Source of the DNA: Akkermansiaceae bacterium
GTDB lineage: Bacteria; Verrucomicrobiota; Verrucomicrobiia; Verrucomicrobiales; Akkermansiaceae
DNA length: 14,585 nt
Direction: 5' to 3'
NCBI GenBank assembly: GCA_023301545.1
Contig: JALZUI010000145.1
Location: forward strand, 1-14,585
Each line of letters starts with the position of its first letter. Position 1 is the first letter of the stretch. Under the pieces are notes generated by a model that ran no database searches, had not been told where the DNA came from, and was given only the letters and a program-made list of their open reading frames with translations. Positions 1-6,461 of this stretch are shown piece after piece. Both the position numbers and the translations under genes were made by a program.

Positions 1-10
1 CCGTCTGAGG

Positions 11-679
11 TTACGCTCTGGCGCCTTCTGCAGTTTCGATATAGATAATTTCCTCTGCAATGTTGCAGGAGAGCTTAGAGATACGCTCGAAGGATCGAGC
101 AATCATGACGAGAGCAAGGTAAGCGCTGATGTCGTTGCTAGGCTCATTCATCATCCCGACATAGATTTTCGAGATTTTTTTGTTCAGCTTTCGCATCTTG
201 TTATCTTCATCGAGACACTTTTCGGCAATTTCTGGATCGGCCTTGATGATTGCCATTTTAGCGTTTTCAAACTGGGTACGGGCAATAGTGAAGAGGTCGT
301 TGACGTAGTTCACATCTGTACTCATGACTTCTTTTTTGAGGACCTTACGTGAATTTTTGGCGATCTCGGCAACGTGGTCTGCAATTCGCTCTAGGTTTTT
401 AGCAATGCTGATAGAGCAGATTACAAAACGGAGGTCAGAGGCTACGGGATTGTAGCGCATCAGGATATTAGCGGCGTGGCTGTCAATGACATGGTGCATG
501 GCATCGATCTCGTCATCGTCAGCAATAATGGTGTTACAGAGTTCCTTCTGTTCCGTAAGAAGCGCTTCAATGCATTGGTCCAGCGATGACTCGACGGTTT
601 TAACCATGAAGTCGAGACGGCCTTTAAGGGCTGAAAGGTCGTCATTAAAGTTAGTAAGGATATGCGTGTTGATTTCCAT
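11..679 (-). CDS. phoU: Phosphate signalling complex accessory protein PhoU
   Basis: PhoU is a cytoplasmic helical protein that links the Pst phosphate transporter to the PhoR/PhoB sensor system and helps keep phosphate uptake off when phosphate is plentiful. The 222 residues are normal for the family and hold two three-helix PhoU repeats. The first carries the usual NLERIADH metal-binding helix (residues 95-102), preceded by the Asp-rich DDDEID (54-59) and by NPVASDLR (77-84). The second repeat reads FERISKLSCNIAEE (197-210), where most relatives have RIGDHATNIAE, so the expected Asp and His are Lys202 and Leu203. The ATG at 679 has AGGA directly before it and no well-spaced Shine-Dalgarno site. 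The stop lies 10 bases from the window edge, so the downstream neighbour is not visible; pst genes would be expected near but are not on the visible side. I see no Pho box upstream. Family assignment is firm. Confidence 0.95.
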   Translation of the reverse strand: MEINTHILTNFNDDLSALKGRLDFMVKTVESSLDQCIEALLTEQKELCNTIIADDDEIDAMHHVIDSHAANILMRYNPVASDLRFVICSISIAKNLERIADHVAEIAKNSRKVLKKEVMSTDVNYVNDLFTIARTQFENAKMAIIKADPEIAEKCLDEDNKMRKLNKKISKIYVGMMNEPSNDISAYLALVMIARSFERISKLSCNIAEEIIYIETAEGARA

Positions 680-841
680 TCCTAGTCTGTAGCATTAGTT
701 GGGGGGATTGTGAAGGAAAATGCAATCCGTGTATTTTAGGAAGGAGTGGAGCCGTTTGTTGGAGGGTTACTGCTTTTCTGAAATGCTCGTGTTCCAATAC
801 GGGAGCTTGCGCTCTGATGATTGAGTTTCTATAATGCTTTG

Positions 842-1192
842 ATGCTCTACTTCGTTAAACTTTTAGTCAGTGCGGGTTTCATTGTTCTTATTACGGAAAT
901 TTCTAAGAAAAATGTACATTTAGGAGCGCTAATTGGCTCCTTGCCGGTTGTTACTCTTATTATTATGGCTTGGATGTTCTATGAGTCGGAAGGAGGCACG
1001 ACTAAGCGATTACAAGATTACTCGATAGCGACCTTTTGGTACGTACTGCCTTCATTAATTTTCTTTGTTATCTTTCCGCTTTGTATAGGGAAGATGCACT
1101 TTTGGTGGAGTATGACGCTCTCGGGGCTCGCGACGTTTCTTGCCTATCTAGCGATGATCGCAGTTTTGGCGAGGTTTGGGATAAAGATTTGA
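842..1192 (+). CDS. DUF3147 family four-helix inner membrane protein
   Basis: This is a small integral membrane protein of the DUF3147 family, whose function is unknown. From the ATG it is 116 residues with four hydrophobic helices: about 3-20, 29-46, 64-82 and 88-112. Family-like features are the opening MLYFVKLLVSAGFIVLITE, the GALIGSLPVVT turn between helices 1 and 2, and the ending ARFGI. The start is uncertain. A TTG at 821 would add seven residues. I prefer the ATG at 842 because its N-terminus matches the family. Neither has a well-placed ribosome site; the GGGAG at 801-805 sits best for a five-codon mini-ORF at 817-834. It diverges from phoU across a gap of about 160 bases and is followed after about 100 bases by an outer-membrane protein gene. 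Confidence 0.85.
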   Translation: MLYFVKLLVSAGFIVLITEISKKNVHLGALIGSLPVVTLIIMAWMFYESEGGTTKRLQDYSIATFWYVLPSLIFFVIFPLCIGKMHFWWSMTLSGLATFLAYLAMIAVLARFGIKI

Positions 1193-1294
1193 TTGTGTAT
1201 CATGCGCTGCTATTTGTCGCAGGCTTGGTAATTCCAGCTTTGTTTTAGAAGGATCTTTTATTGCAAAGAGATCGGTTTAGCTTAGCTTTTTACT

Positions 1295-2116
1295 ATGCGC
1301 GTCTTTTTACTTTGGTTGATGAGTTGGTCGATTTCTTACGGTCAATTTATAGAGTCACCGTATTCACTGAGCACTGAGGGGAATGTGATTAGTCCAGAGC
1401 GAGGGCGCGACATTCAGGTGCTAAGCACTGAGTTACGCGTAGCAGTGCCGTTAGTACTGAAAGATAATTTGATAGTGGCTGCCTCCTTGAGCTATGGGCA
1501 ACAGTTTTTTGAGGGGGGGTATTTTGTAGATGACTTAAGCGAATTTGGTTTCACGCTGTTCAGCCGCTGGAAGTTTAAAAAGGATTGGGCTACGCTTACT
1601 ATCGCATCGATAGCTTCTAGCTACGAAGAGGGAGGTGATTTTAGTGAAGCCTTGAATTATACAGGGCTGGCAGGGGTGAGTTACCAAGGCATAGACAAGC
1701 TGACTATTGGAGGAGGGTTTGGCTTTACTCTAGATATAGATGATGACTTTTCCTTGTTTCCTATTCTTTTATTAGATTGGCAATTTTCCGATAAATGGAG
1801 CTTAACGACAGCGCCGACTCCAGGGTCAAGGTTTGGTCCTGGCTTATCCTTGGAATACGAACATAATGATCGGCTAGCGTTCTATTTAGGGACGCGCTAT
1901 GTCAGTGATGAGTACTTATTGGCTGATGGGGAAATTTATTCCTATGATACCGTTAGGGCGTTCGTGACAGGGCAATATCGCTTTAGTAATGGATTTTCGC
2001 TGAATGCTACTGCGGGAATGAATCTATGGGGCGAGGTTGAGCTAGAACGTACAGGATTGGAGATAGATCTTGATCCTAGTCCTTTTGTGGCGCTGAACTT
2101 TTCTTGGGATTTCTAG
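1295..2116 (+). CDS. Outer-membrane beta-barrel protein, DUF6268-like
   Basis: Predicted exported outer-membrane beta-barrel protein of 273 residues. It begins with a short hydrophobic signal peptide (residues 1-16, ending SYGQ), probably cleaved near residue 16. The rest is a series of alternating amphipathic strands: LIVAASLSYG, GLAGVSYQGI, LTIGGGFGFTL, FPILLLDWQFSDKWSL, GPGLSLEYEHN, LAFYLGTRYVSDEYLL and FVTGQYRFSNGFSL. It ends LNFSWDF, and a C-terminal Phe is the usual BAM-recognition signature of outer-membrane barrels. The strand order and the GPGLSLEY segment resemble DUF6268 proteins. The substrate is unknown and I see no plug or TonB box. Four acidic residues occur in a row around 149-152 (DIDDD), possibly a turn. 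It stands 102 bases after the DUF3147 gene and 81 before the YceI gene, all on the same strand, so co-transcription is possible. The barrel call is firm; the family name is less so. Confidence 0.75.
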   Translation: MRVFLLWLMSWSISYGQFIESPYSLSTEGNVISPERGRDIQVLSTELRVAVPLVLKDNLIVAASLSYGQQFFEGGYFVDDLSEFGFTLFSRWKFKKDWATLTIASIASSYEEGGDFSEALNYTGLAGVSYQGIDKLTIGGGFGFTLDIDDDFSLFPILLLDWQFSDKWSLTTAPTPGSRFGPGLSLEYEHNDRLAFYLGTRYVSDEYLLADGEIYSYDTVRAFVTGQYRFSNGFSLNATAGMNLWGEVELERTGLEIDLDPSPFVALNFSWDF

Positions 2117-2197
2117 GTCGCTATAGGTCTAGTGCTATAGAGAAGGGAGTGGAAGTTTTCCCTAGAGATTTGTGAGAGATGGGGTAATGTACCAATA

Positions 2198-2812
2198 ATG
2201 AAAACGTTCAATTATTCCCTGACAGCGCTAGCCGCTATGGTTCTTGTTTCCTGTGATAACCCCGCTGACGCGACGGTAGATGCGCAAGTAAGTAAGGCTC
2301 AAGAAGTGGCCTCTGCCGGTTCCTCCGCTCTCGTTTATTCATTCACCGATGATTCTAAAATCACCTTTGTAGGCTCAAAGCTTACGGGGTCTAAAAGTGG
2401 GGGCTTTAAAAAGACTGAGGGCGAATTCAAGTTGGTCGATGGCAAGCCTGTGAGTGGCTCTTTTACAATTGATATGACCAGTATGTATTCGGAGAACGAG
2501 AAGCTTACCAAGCACCTTAAGAGCGAAGACTTTTTTAAAGTGGAAGAGTTCTCCGTTGCTAAATTTGAGGTGACAAGCTTTGGCGCTACGGTAGGTGGTA
2601 CGCAAACGGTATCAGGAAATCTTACAATGCTAGGGGTGACCAACAATATCTCGTTCCCTGCTCAAGTAACTGAAACGGACGGCGTGGTGAAATTAAGCTC
2701 GAAGTTTGATATTAAGCGCCACGATTGGGGAATTGTCTACCAGGGAAAACCTGACGATTTAATCCGCAATGAAGTCGTGATCGAATTCGACCTAGTGGCG
2801 AAGATGAAGTAA
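2198..2812 (+). CDS. YceI-family lipoprotein
   Basis: YceI-like proteins form a lipocalin-like beta-barrel that binds long isoprenoid or other amphipathic molecules in the periplasm. This copy is 204 residues. It has a lipoprotein signal peptide with lipobox LVSC (Cys19), so it is predicted to be lipid-anchored, unlike soluble E. coli YceI. Asp follows the Cys at position +2, which in enterobacteria favours inner-membrane retention; whether that rule holds here is unknown. A linker (about 20-45) leads to the YceI domain. Family landmarks are SKITFVGSKLTG, GSFTIDMTSM, KHLKSEDFFKVEEFSVAKFEVTS, VSGNLTMLGVTNNISFPA and FDIKRHDWGI. The fold is therefore complete and ends with a strand (VVIEFDLVAKMK). 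The gene converges with the following minus-strand lipoprotein gene: only five bases separate the stops, with no hairpin between them. Confidence 0.9.
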   Translation: MKTFNYSLTALAAMVLVSCDNPADATVDAQVSKAQEVASAGSSALVYSFTDDSKITFVGSKLTGSKSGGFKKTEGEFKLVDGKPVSGSFTIDMTSMYSENEKLTKHLKSEDFFKVEEFSVAKFEVTSFGATVGGTQTVSGNLTMLGVTNNISFPAQVTETDGVVKLSSKFDIKRHDWGIVYQGKPDDLIRNEVVIEFDLVAKMK

Positions 2813-2817
2813 GGTCT

Positions 2818-3345
2818 CTAATCAGACTTCTTAGCTTTTCTATAGTATTCTTTGAGCTTTTTCTTGGCTGTTTTCGTGCGGGCGCTCGCTTCTTCGGGGC
2901 TATCGTCAGCGCGAGAGATGCTGTAGTCTAGTTGACTAATATCTTCTGGGGTAAGGTTCTCCCATACTAAGAGTTTGCCGTCATTAATGGGGCGATCGAT
3001 TTTAATGGCTTCACTGACATCGCCATTGAAGATCGATACCATGTAGTAACCCTGATTTTCTACAGTATGGTGAAAAAGGCGTCTTTTCGCTATATCAGTG
3101 AGGTTGAAAATTGCTCCGTACGTTCCGTTTTTGGCTACAAATGGTTGGTAGGTTTGGATGTCTTTGAGGCTAAAGCTGGGAAGCTGGCGTAGTCTCATTT
3201 TTTTCCCACGATGGAGGTGCTCCATAACCATGGATTGAGACTCTCCAGGAGGAGTCTGGGTGTGAAAGGTGAGCTGAGTCTCGGGGATGGAGGTCGAGCA
3301 AGAGACGAACAACAGCATAGAGGCAAGGACGAGGAAAATCTTCAT
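2818..3345 (-). CDS. Small lipoprotein with SecD P1-head-like domain
   Basis: Predicted lipoprotein of 175 residues. The open frame extends further upstream to 3546, but that part lies inside the transaldolase gene. The ATG at 3345 gives a proper signal peptide MKIFLVLASMLLFVSC with lipobox FVSC (Cys16, Ser at +2), so I choose it. The mature part, roughly residues 43-143, resembles the P1 head subdomain of the translocase protein SecD: a SLKDIQTYQPF segment, then GAIFNLTDIAKRRLFHHTVENQG, then YYMVSIFNGDVSEAIKIDRPI, NDGKLLV and LTPEDISQL. These parallel SecD's substrate-domain pattern of strand, T-x-x-N-x-G, ivldGkv-x-x-x-p-x-I, and a final t-x-E-d-x-x-x-L. There are no transmembrane helices beyond the signal. 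The C-terminus is Lys-rich and probably helical (about 155-175). The ATG follows the transaldolase terminator by only 13 bases. No function can be assigned; the domain resemblance is from pattern reading only. Confidence 0.72.
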   Translation of the reverse strand: MKIFLVLASMLLFVSCSTSIPETQLTFHTQTPPGESQSMVMEHLHRGKKMRLRQLPSFSLKDIQTYQPFVAKNGTYGAIFNLTDIAKRRLFHHTVENQGYYMVSIFNGDVSEAIKIDRPINDGKLLVWENLTPEDISQLDYSISRADDSPEEASARTKTAKKKLKEYYRKAKKSD

Positions 3346-3358
3346 AAGCCCAGATACT

Positions 3359-3392
3359 AAAAAACCCAAGGCTGACTTGCAACCTTGAGTTT
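3359..3392 (-). terminator. Intrinsic terminator of transaldolase
   Basis: On the minus strand a 13-bp stem (plus-strand arms 3362-3374 and 3380-3392, with two G-U pairs in the RNA) closes a five-base loop and is followed by six T residues (plus A-run 3359-3364). It begins 27 bases past the transaldolase stop. Its T-run ends 13 bases before the ATG of the downstream lipoprotein gene, so it could also act as a leader attenuator for that gene. Confidence 0.85.
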
Positions 3393-3418
3393 GAAAAAAG
3401 TAGGGTAGGAGTAGTTCC

Positions 3419-4360
3419 TTATCCTGCGATGCTTTCGATAAGCTTTTCGAGTTTAACAATATCAGCAGAGAAGGCACGGATGCCTTGAGCTGTTTTTTCG
3501 ATCGCCATAGGGTCTTCGTTATGGAGGAAACGGAAGCCGCTTTCACAAAGGGAAATCTTCTCTAGGTCAGATGCTTTGGCATCAGCTTCGTTCAGTTTGA
3601 GAGTGAGTTCTTCAGTTGAATCTTGGAGCTCAGCAAGGAGTCCAGGGGCGATTGTTAAGAGGTCAGAACCAGCAAGTTCGGTGATTTGGCTTTTGTTTCG
3701 GAAGGACGCTCCCATGATCTCGGTATTGTATCCAAACTTCTTGTAGTAGTTGTAGATTTTAGTGACGGATTGTACTCCTGGATCTTCGGCGCCAGTGTAA
3801 TCGATGCCGCTATCGTTCTTGTACCAGTCATAGATACGTCCTACGAATGGAGAGATGAGCTGAACTTTAGCCTCGGCACATGCTACTGCCTGCGCGAAGG
3901 AGAAGAGAAGCGTGAGGTTACAGTGAATGCCTTCTTTTTCTAGTTCTTCAGCTGCTTTGATTCCTTCCCATGTAGAAGCGATCTTGATGAGTACGCGATC
4001 CTTAGAAATTCCTTCAGCCTCGTAGGCTGCGATAAGTTCCTTAGCCTTAGCAACGGTGCCTTTAGTGTCGAAGGACATACGGGCGTCAACTTCAGTTGAG
4101 ACACGTCCAGGAACAACTTTCAAAATTTCCAACCCGAAGAGGATAAGGATACGGTCAAGAATCGCTTCGAGACCATTGCTTTTTTGCTCCGCAACCGCTT
4201 GTTCTACAAGGTGCTTGTACTCAGGCATTGCTGCCGCCTTGAGAATGAGGGAAGGGTTGGTGGTTGCGTCCTGAGGGGTGAATTCTTTGATTGCTCCGAA
4301 GTCGCCTGTGTCAGCTACAACGGTAGTGAATTTCTTGAGTTGTTCGAGTTGGTTGCTCAT
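3419..4360 (-). CDS. tal: Transaldolase
   Basis: Transaldolase moves a dihydroxyacetone unit from sedoheptulose-7-phosphate to glyceraldehyde-3-phosphate, giving erythrose-4-phosphate and fructose-6-phosphate, in the cytoplasmic non-oxidative pentose phosphate pathway. The 313 residues match the longer TalB-type class (about 317), not the short about 215-residue class. The N-terminus, including TTVVADTGDF with Asp17 at the TalB position and QDATTNPSLIL (30-40), aligns directly with E. coli TalB. The Schiff-base lysine is Lys126 in VLIKIAST. NLTLLFSFAQAVACAEA and ISPFVGRIYDWYK follow, and TEIMGASFRNKSQI carries the phosphate-binding Arg/Ser region. The ATG at 4360 gives the TalB-like start; no clear Shine-Dalgarno site precedes it. 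It lies downstream of the porin's strong terminator and ends in its own terminator, so it is probably a single-gene unit. Confidence 0.97.
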   Translation of the reverse strand: MSNQLEQLKKFTTVVADTGDFGAIKEFTPQDATTNPSLILKAAAMPEYKHLVEQAVAEQKSNGLEAILDRILILFGLEILKVVPGRVSTEVDARMSFDTKGTVAKAKELIAAYEAEGISKDRVLIKIASTWEGIKAAEELEKEGIHCNLTLLFSFAQAVACAEAKVQLISPFVGRIYDWYKNDSGIDYTGAEDPGVQSVTKIYNYYKKFGYNTEIMGASFRNKSQITELAGSDLLTIAPGLLAELQDSTEELTLKLNEADAKASDLEKISLCESGFRFLHNEDPMAIEKTAQGIRAFSADIVKLEKLIESIAG

Positions 4361-4420
4361 ATGCGGTATTTGTTAAGGTGAAAAAGGGGTTTTGCCCAGA
4401 AAAAAACTGAATGGGGGTAC

Positions 4421-4448
4421 AAAAAAGGCGAGTACCGAAGTACTCGCC
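4421..4448 (-). terminator. Strong intrinsic terminator of the porin gene
   Basis: A perfect 9-bp stem (arms 4427-4435 and 4440-4448, GGCGAGTAC and its complement) reads on the minus strand as C(UUCG)G, the exceptionally stable UUCG tetraloop, followed by six T residues (plus A-run 4421-4426). It lies 27 bases past the porin stop and upstream of the transaldolase gene. The opposite strand lacks a T-run directly after the stem. Confidence 0.93.
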
Positions 4449-4475
4449 AAGATTAATTTAATTCATACTCTGCAA

Positions 4476-5183
4476 TTAGAATGCGAATGAAAGAGAAGCT
4501 CCTCCGATGAACTCGTCACCTTCTGCTCCTGGTGTGCCGCTGATGCTATCACGGTAATCGCTAGAGTTAACGATGTATGAAAGGTACGGGCTAAAAGTGA
4601 GGTCTTCTGAAATGCTGATATCAGTAGATGCGGTGATGGAGCTGTAAGCGAAGTCTTGTACGCCGTTAGCACCTGCTTGGTAACTTGTAGCTGCTTCAAG
4701 TCCGAGAGCGTATCCGTAAACGTCGAATGTGTACCCGAGAGTAGCTTCGAACCATGTTACGTTGTCAAGAGCTCCGTCAAGACCGAATGAAGTTGTGAAA
4801 CCAAGGTCAAAACCACGGTACGAGGTAGAAAGTCCGAGGTAGATTTCGCTGTCGTTTGTTGTGTTTGAGTCTGGGTATGTGTAGTTGATGTATCCGAAGT
4901 CAACGGTACCGAAACCAAGATCTTTAGTAGCACCAAAGAAGATGTCGAGTTCGTCGGTGGTGTCTGTGGATGCATACCAGATACCTGCGTACCAGTCGAG
5001 GCCACAGTCACATGAACCTGAAAAATCGAGACCGAAGTCAGTTAGGGTTTCGTCAGCACCGAGGTCAACACCACGGTAAATGTATTGTGAGTGAGCTCCG
5101 AAGTAAGCGGAAGCATCTACGTCTGCGGAAGCAACGCTAGCAAGAGCGAGTGCACTGATTGCGAATGATGTAATTGTTCTCAT
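4476..5183 (-). CDS. TorF family putative porin (Gcw_chp type)
   Basis: Predicted outer-membrane beta-barrel of 235 residues. The frame is open to a TTG at 5222, but the ATG at 5183 gives a clean signal peptide MRTITSFAISALALASVASA with an AxA cleavage site before Asp21. The mature start, DVDASAYFGAHSQYIYRGVDLG, is the hallmark opening of the TorF/Gcw_chp family (TIGR02001), where a strand with S-x-Y-I-Y-R-G-x follows. Further strands include GLDWYAGIWYAS, FGTVDFGYINYTYP, EIYLGLSTSYRGFDLGFTTSFG, WFEATLGYTFDVYGYALGLEAATSY and LTFSPYLSYIV, and the protein ends SLSFAF with C-terminal Phe. An odd CDC motif occurs near residues 57-59 in the first turn. A promoter with a long A/T upstream element and a UUCG terminator frame it, which suggests a highly expressed single-gene unit. 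The substrate is unknown. Confidence 0.88.
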   Translation of the reverse strand: MRTITSFAISALALASVASADVDASAYFGAHSQYIYRGVDLGADETLTDFGLDFSGSCDCGLDWYAGIWYASTDTTDELDIFFGATKDLGFGTVDFGYINYTYPDSNTTNDSEIYLGLSTSYRGFDLGFTTSFGLDGALDNVTWFEATLGYTFDVYGYALGLEAATSYQAGANGVQDFAYSSITASTDISISEDLTFSPYLSYIVNSSDYRDSISGTPGAEGDEFIGGASLSFAF

Positions 5184-5193
5184 AGCTAAGAAG

Positions 5194-5247
5194 ATTAAAG
5201 CAGTGAGCGTGCCAAGGCGCAACCGGAAAATTAAAAAAAATTAAAAA
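5194..5247 (-). promoter_or_regulatory. Candidate strong promoter with UP-like A/T tract for the porin
   Basis: On the minus strand TTGCGC (plus 5217-5222), a 17-base spacer and TTTAAT (plus 5194-5199, five of six consensus bases) precede the porin ATG at 5183. Just upstream of the -35 is a tract that is almost only A/T (plus 5227-5249), as in UP elements that bind the RNA polymerase alpha subunit. The expected transcript start would leave only a few leader bases. Confidence 0.5.
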
Positions 5248-5270
5248 AATGTGTTTTTGATGACGCTCTT

Positions 5271-5289
5271 AAAAGCCTTAAGTAGGCTT
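5271..5289 (-). terminator. Weak candidate terminator overlapping the moeB stop
   Basis: On the minus strand a 6-bp stem (plus arms 5273-5278 and 5284-5289) with a 5-base loop overlaps the stop codon and is followed by only four T residues. It may end moeB transcription before the porin promoter, but the stem is short. Confidence 0.3.
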
Positions 5290-6375
5290 AATTTTCGACC
5301 ATCCGTCATAGCCATCAGAGATATTAACAAGGCTTGAATATCCAGCTTCTTTAAGGATTTTGATGGCTTGAGCGCTCCTTGTGCCAGCTTTGCAGTGAAC
5401 GTAAATTAAATGGTCGAACGGTAGGGCTGGAATCGCGCCTGTTTTCAGCTGGCTGAGGGGGGTTAATTGGCTTCCTGGGATGCGTCCAAGGGCGAATTCG
5501 GCCGCTTCACGAACGTCTAAGAGGAGGATTTCTTCTGAAATGCTTTGAAGTTCTAGCGCGGTAATAGAGTCACTTCCTTCTAATTGACATGATGCTTGGG
5601 CTTCGCTGGTTATTGAGTGAATGTTGGCGTCAGCTGAGCAGAGGGGGCAGTGCGGGTCTTTATTAATGGTGAGTTCACGAAAGGAGGTCTGCAGAGCGTC
5701 GTAATGGACGAGCTTGCCTCTAGGAGGAGTTCCTAGGCCTGTAAGGTATTTGATGGCCTCCATGGCCTGGAGGGAACCGATAATTCCAGGGAGCGTTCCT
5801 ATTACGCCAGCTTCCAGGCAGTTAGGGACGGCTCCATCGGCTGGAGGTTGCGGAACGAGGCAACGGTAGCATGGGCTTTGTTCGTGTTGGTCAAAGAGGG
5901 TGAGTTGCCCTTCGAACTGAAAAATGGAGCCGTAAACGAGGGGCTTTTTCCCAAAATAACAAGCGTCATTGGCGAGGAAGCGGGTAGTGAAGTTGTCCGA
6001 GCCGTCGATGACGAGATCGTGGTCGGCAATGAGCTCTTCCGCGTTTTTGGCAGTGAAGGGTTCTTCTAGGAGGGTGAGGTGGCAATTGGAATTTAAAGCT
6101 TCTAATTCACGTTGCGCACTCCGTACCTTTGGTTGCCCTAGGTCGGATTCGCGGTGGAGAATTTGTCGTTGGAGGTTAGAGAGGTCAACCGTGTCATGGT
6201 CGATGATGGTTAGGTTTCCGATCCCAGCGGCGACGAGGTAAAGAGCGGTGGGGCTACCTAACCCTCCGGCGCCAATTAGTAGAACGCGACTGTTGAGGAG
6301 CTTTTCTTGCGCTTCTACCCCAAAACCAGGTAGTAATAGATGGCGAGCATAGCGGTCTCTCTGTTGATCGGTCAT
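5278..6375 (-). CDS. moeB: MoeB/ThiF-type adenylyltransferase with C-terminal rhodanese (MoeZ/MoeBR-like)
   Basis: E1-like enzyme that adenylates the C-terminal Gly-Gly of a sulfur-carrier protein (MoaD or ThiS) with ATP, and with its fused rhodanese can pass persulfide sulfur to form the thiocarboxylate. Residues 1-250 are the ThiF/MoeB domain: GAGGLGS nucleotide loop (35-41), Asp59, NLQRQ with Arg70, Lys83, and DGSDNF (124-129). Two Cys pairs, CYRC (169-172) and CPLC (243-246), match the structural zinc site. NCLEAGVIG (185-193) holds the conserved Cys186. Residues about 270-365 are a rhodanese domain with LLDVRE and active loop CKAGTRS (Cys328). The length, 365, fits MoeZ/MoeBR fusions. 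No moa or thi genes are visible nearby, so whether it serves molybdopterin, thiamine or another thiocarboxylate pathway cannot be told. It diverges from the thioredoxin-fold gene over 86 bases. Confidence 0.92.
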   Translation of the reverse strand: MTDQQRDRYARHLLLPGFGVEAQEKLLNSRVLLIGAGGLGSPTALYLVAAGIGNLTIIDHDTVDLSNLQRQILHRESDLGQPKVRSAQRELEALNSNCHLTLLEEPFTAKNAEELIADHDLVIDGSDNFTTRFLANDACYFGKKPLVYGSIFQFEGQLTLFDQHEQSPCYRCLVPQPPADGAVPNCLEAGVIGTLPGIIGSLQAMEAIKYLTGLGTPPRGKLVHYDALQTSFRELTINKDPHCPLCSADANIHSITSEAQASCQLEGSDSITALELQSISEEILLLDVREAAEFALGRIPGSQLTPLSQLKTGAIPALPFDHLIYVHCKAGTRSAQAIKILKEAGYSSLVNISDGYDGWSKIKPT

Positions 6376-6461
6376 TTACTGGATAGCAATGCGCAAAAAA
6401 GAGGGTAAAAACAAGAGAAGATTCTTGATTCCTTGAATCTAAGTATCATCATAACTGTATT

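Noticed and set aside
817..834. Five-codon mini-ORF (MIEFL) with GGGAG 11 bases upstream, before the DUF3147 start
   Set aside because: It could be a leader peptide or chance. Nothing in the sequence (no run of regulatory codons, no hairpin pair) supports attenuation.
1193..1248. Hydrophobic out-of-frame stretch (VYHALLFVAGLVIPALF) after the DUF3147 stop, suggesting a frameshifted extra helix
   Set aside because: The in-frame protein already has the expected four helices and the family's usual ending, so no missing helix needs to be explained.
2120..2163. CTATAG direct/self-complementary repeats and an AGGGA/TCCCT hairpin between the barrel gene and the YceI gene
   Set aside because: Stems are five or six pairs with long loops and no T-run, so neither a terminator nor an operator is supported.
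3346..3546. N-terminal extension of the lipoprotein reading frame (67 residues)
   Set aside because: It lies largely inside the transaldolase 3' end on the same strand and across its terminator. The internal ATG at 3345 starts a clean lipoprotein signal peptide.
4382..4405. Short GGG/CCC hairpin with T-rich flanks upstream of transaldolase (minus strand)
   Set aside because: The stem is only three or four pairs and lies in the leader region, not behind a gene lacking a terminator.
5184..5222. 13-residue N-terminal extension of the porin from a TTG start
   Set aside because: It puts charged residues ahead of a complete signal peptide and overlaps the best promoter candidate.
6419..6440. AGATTC/GAATCT inverted repeat between moeB and the thioredoxin-fold gene
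   Set aside because: Only six pairs with a ten-base loop. It could be an operator but there is no second site and no known regulator match.
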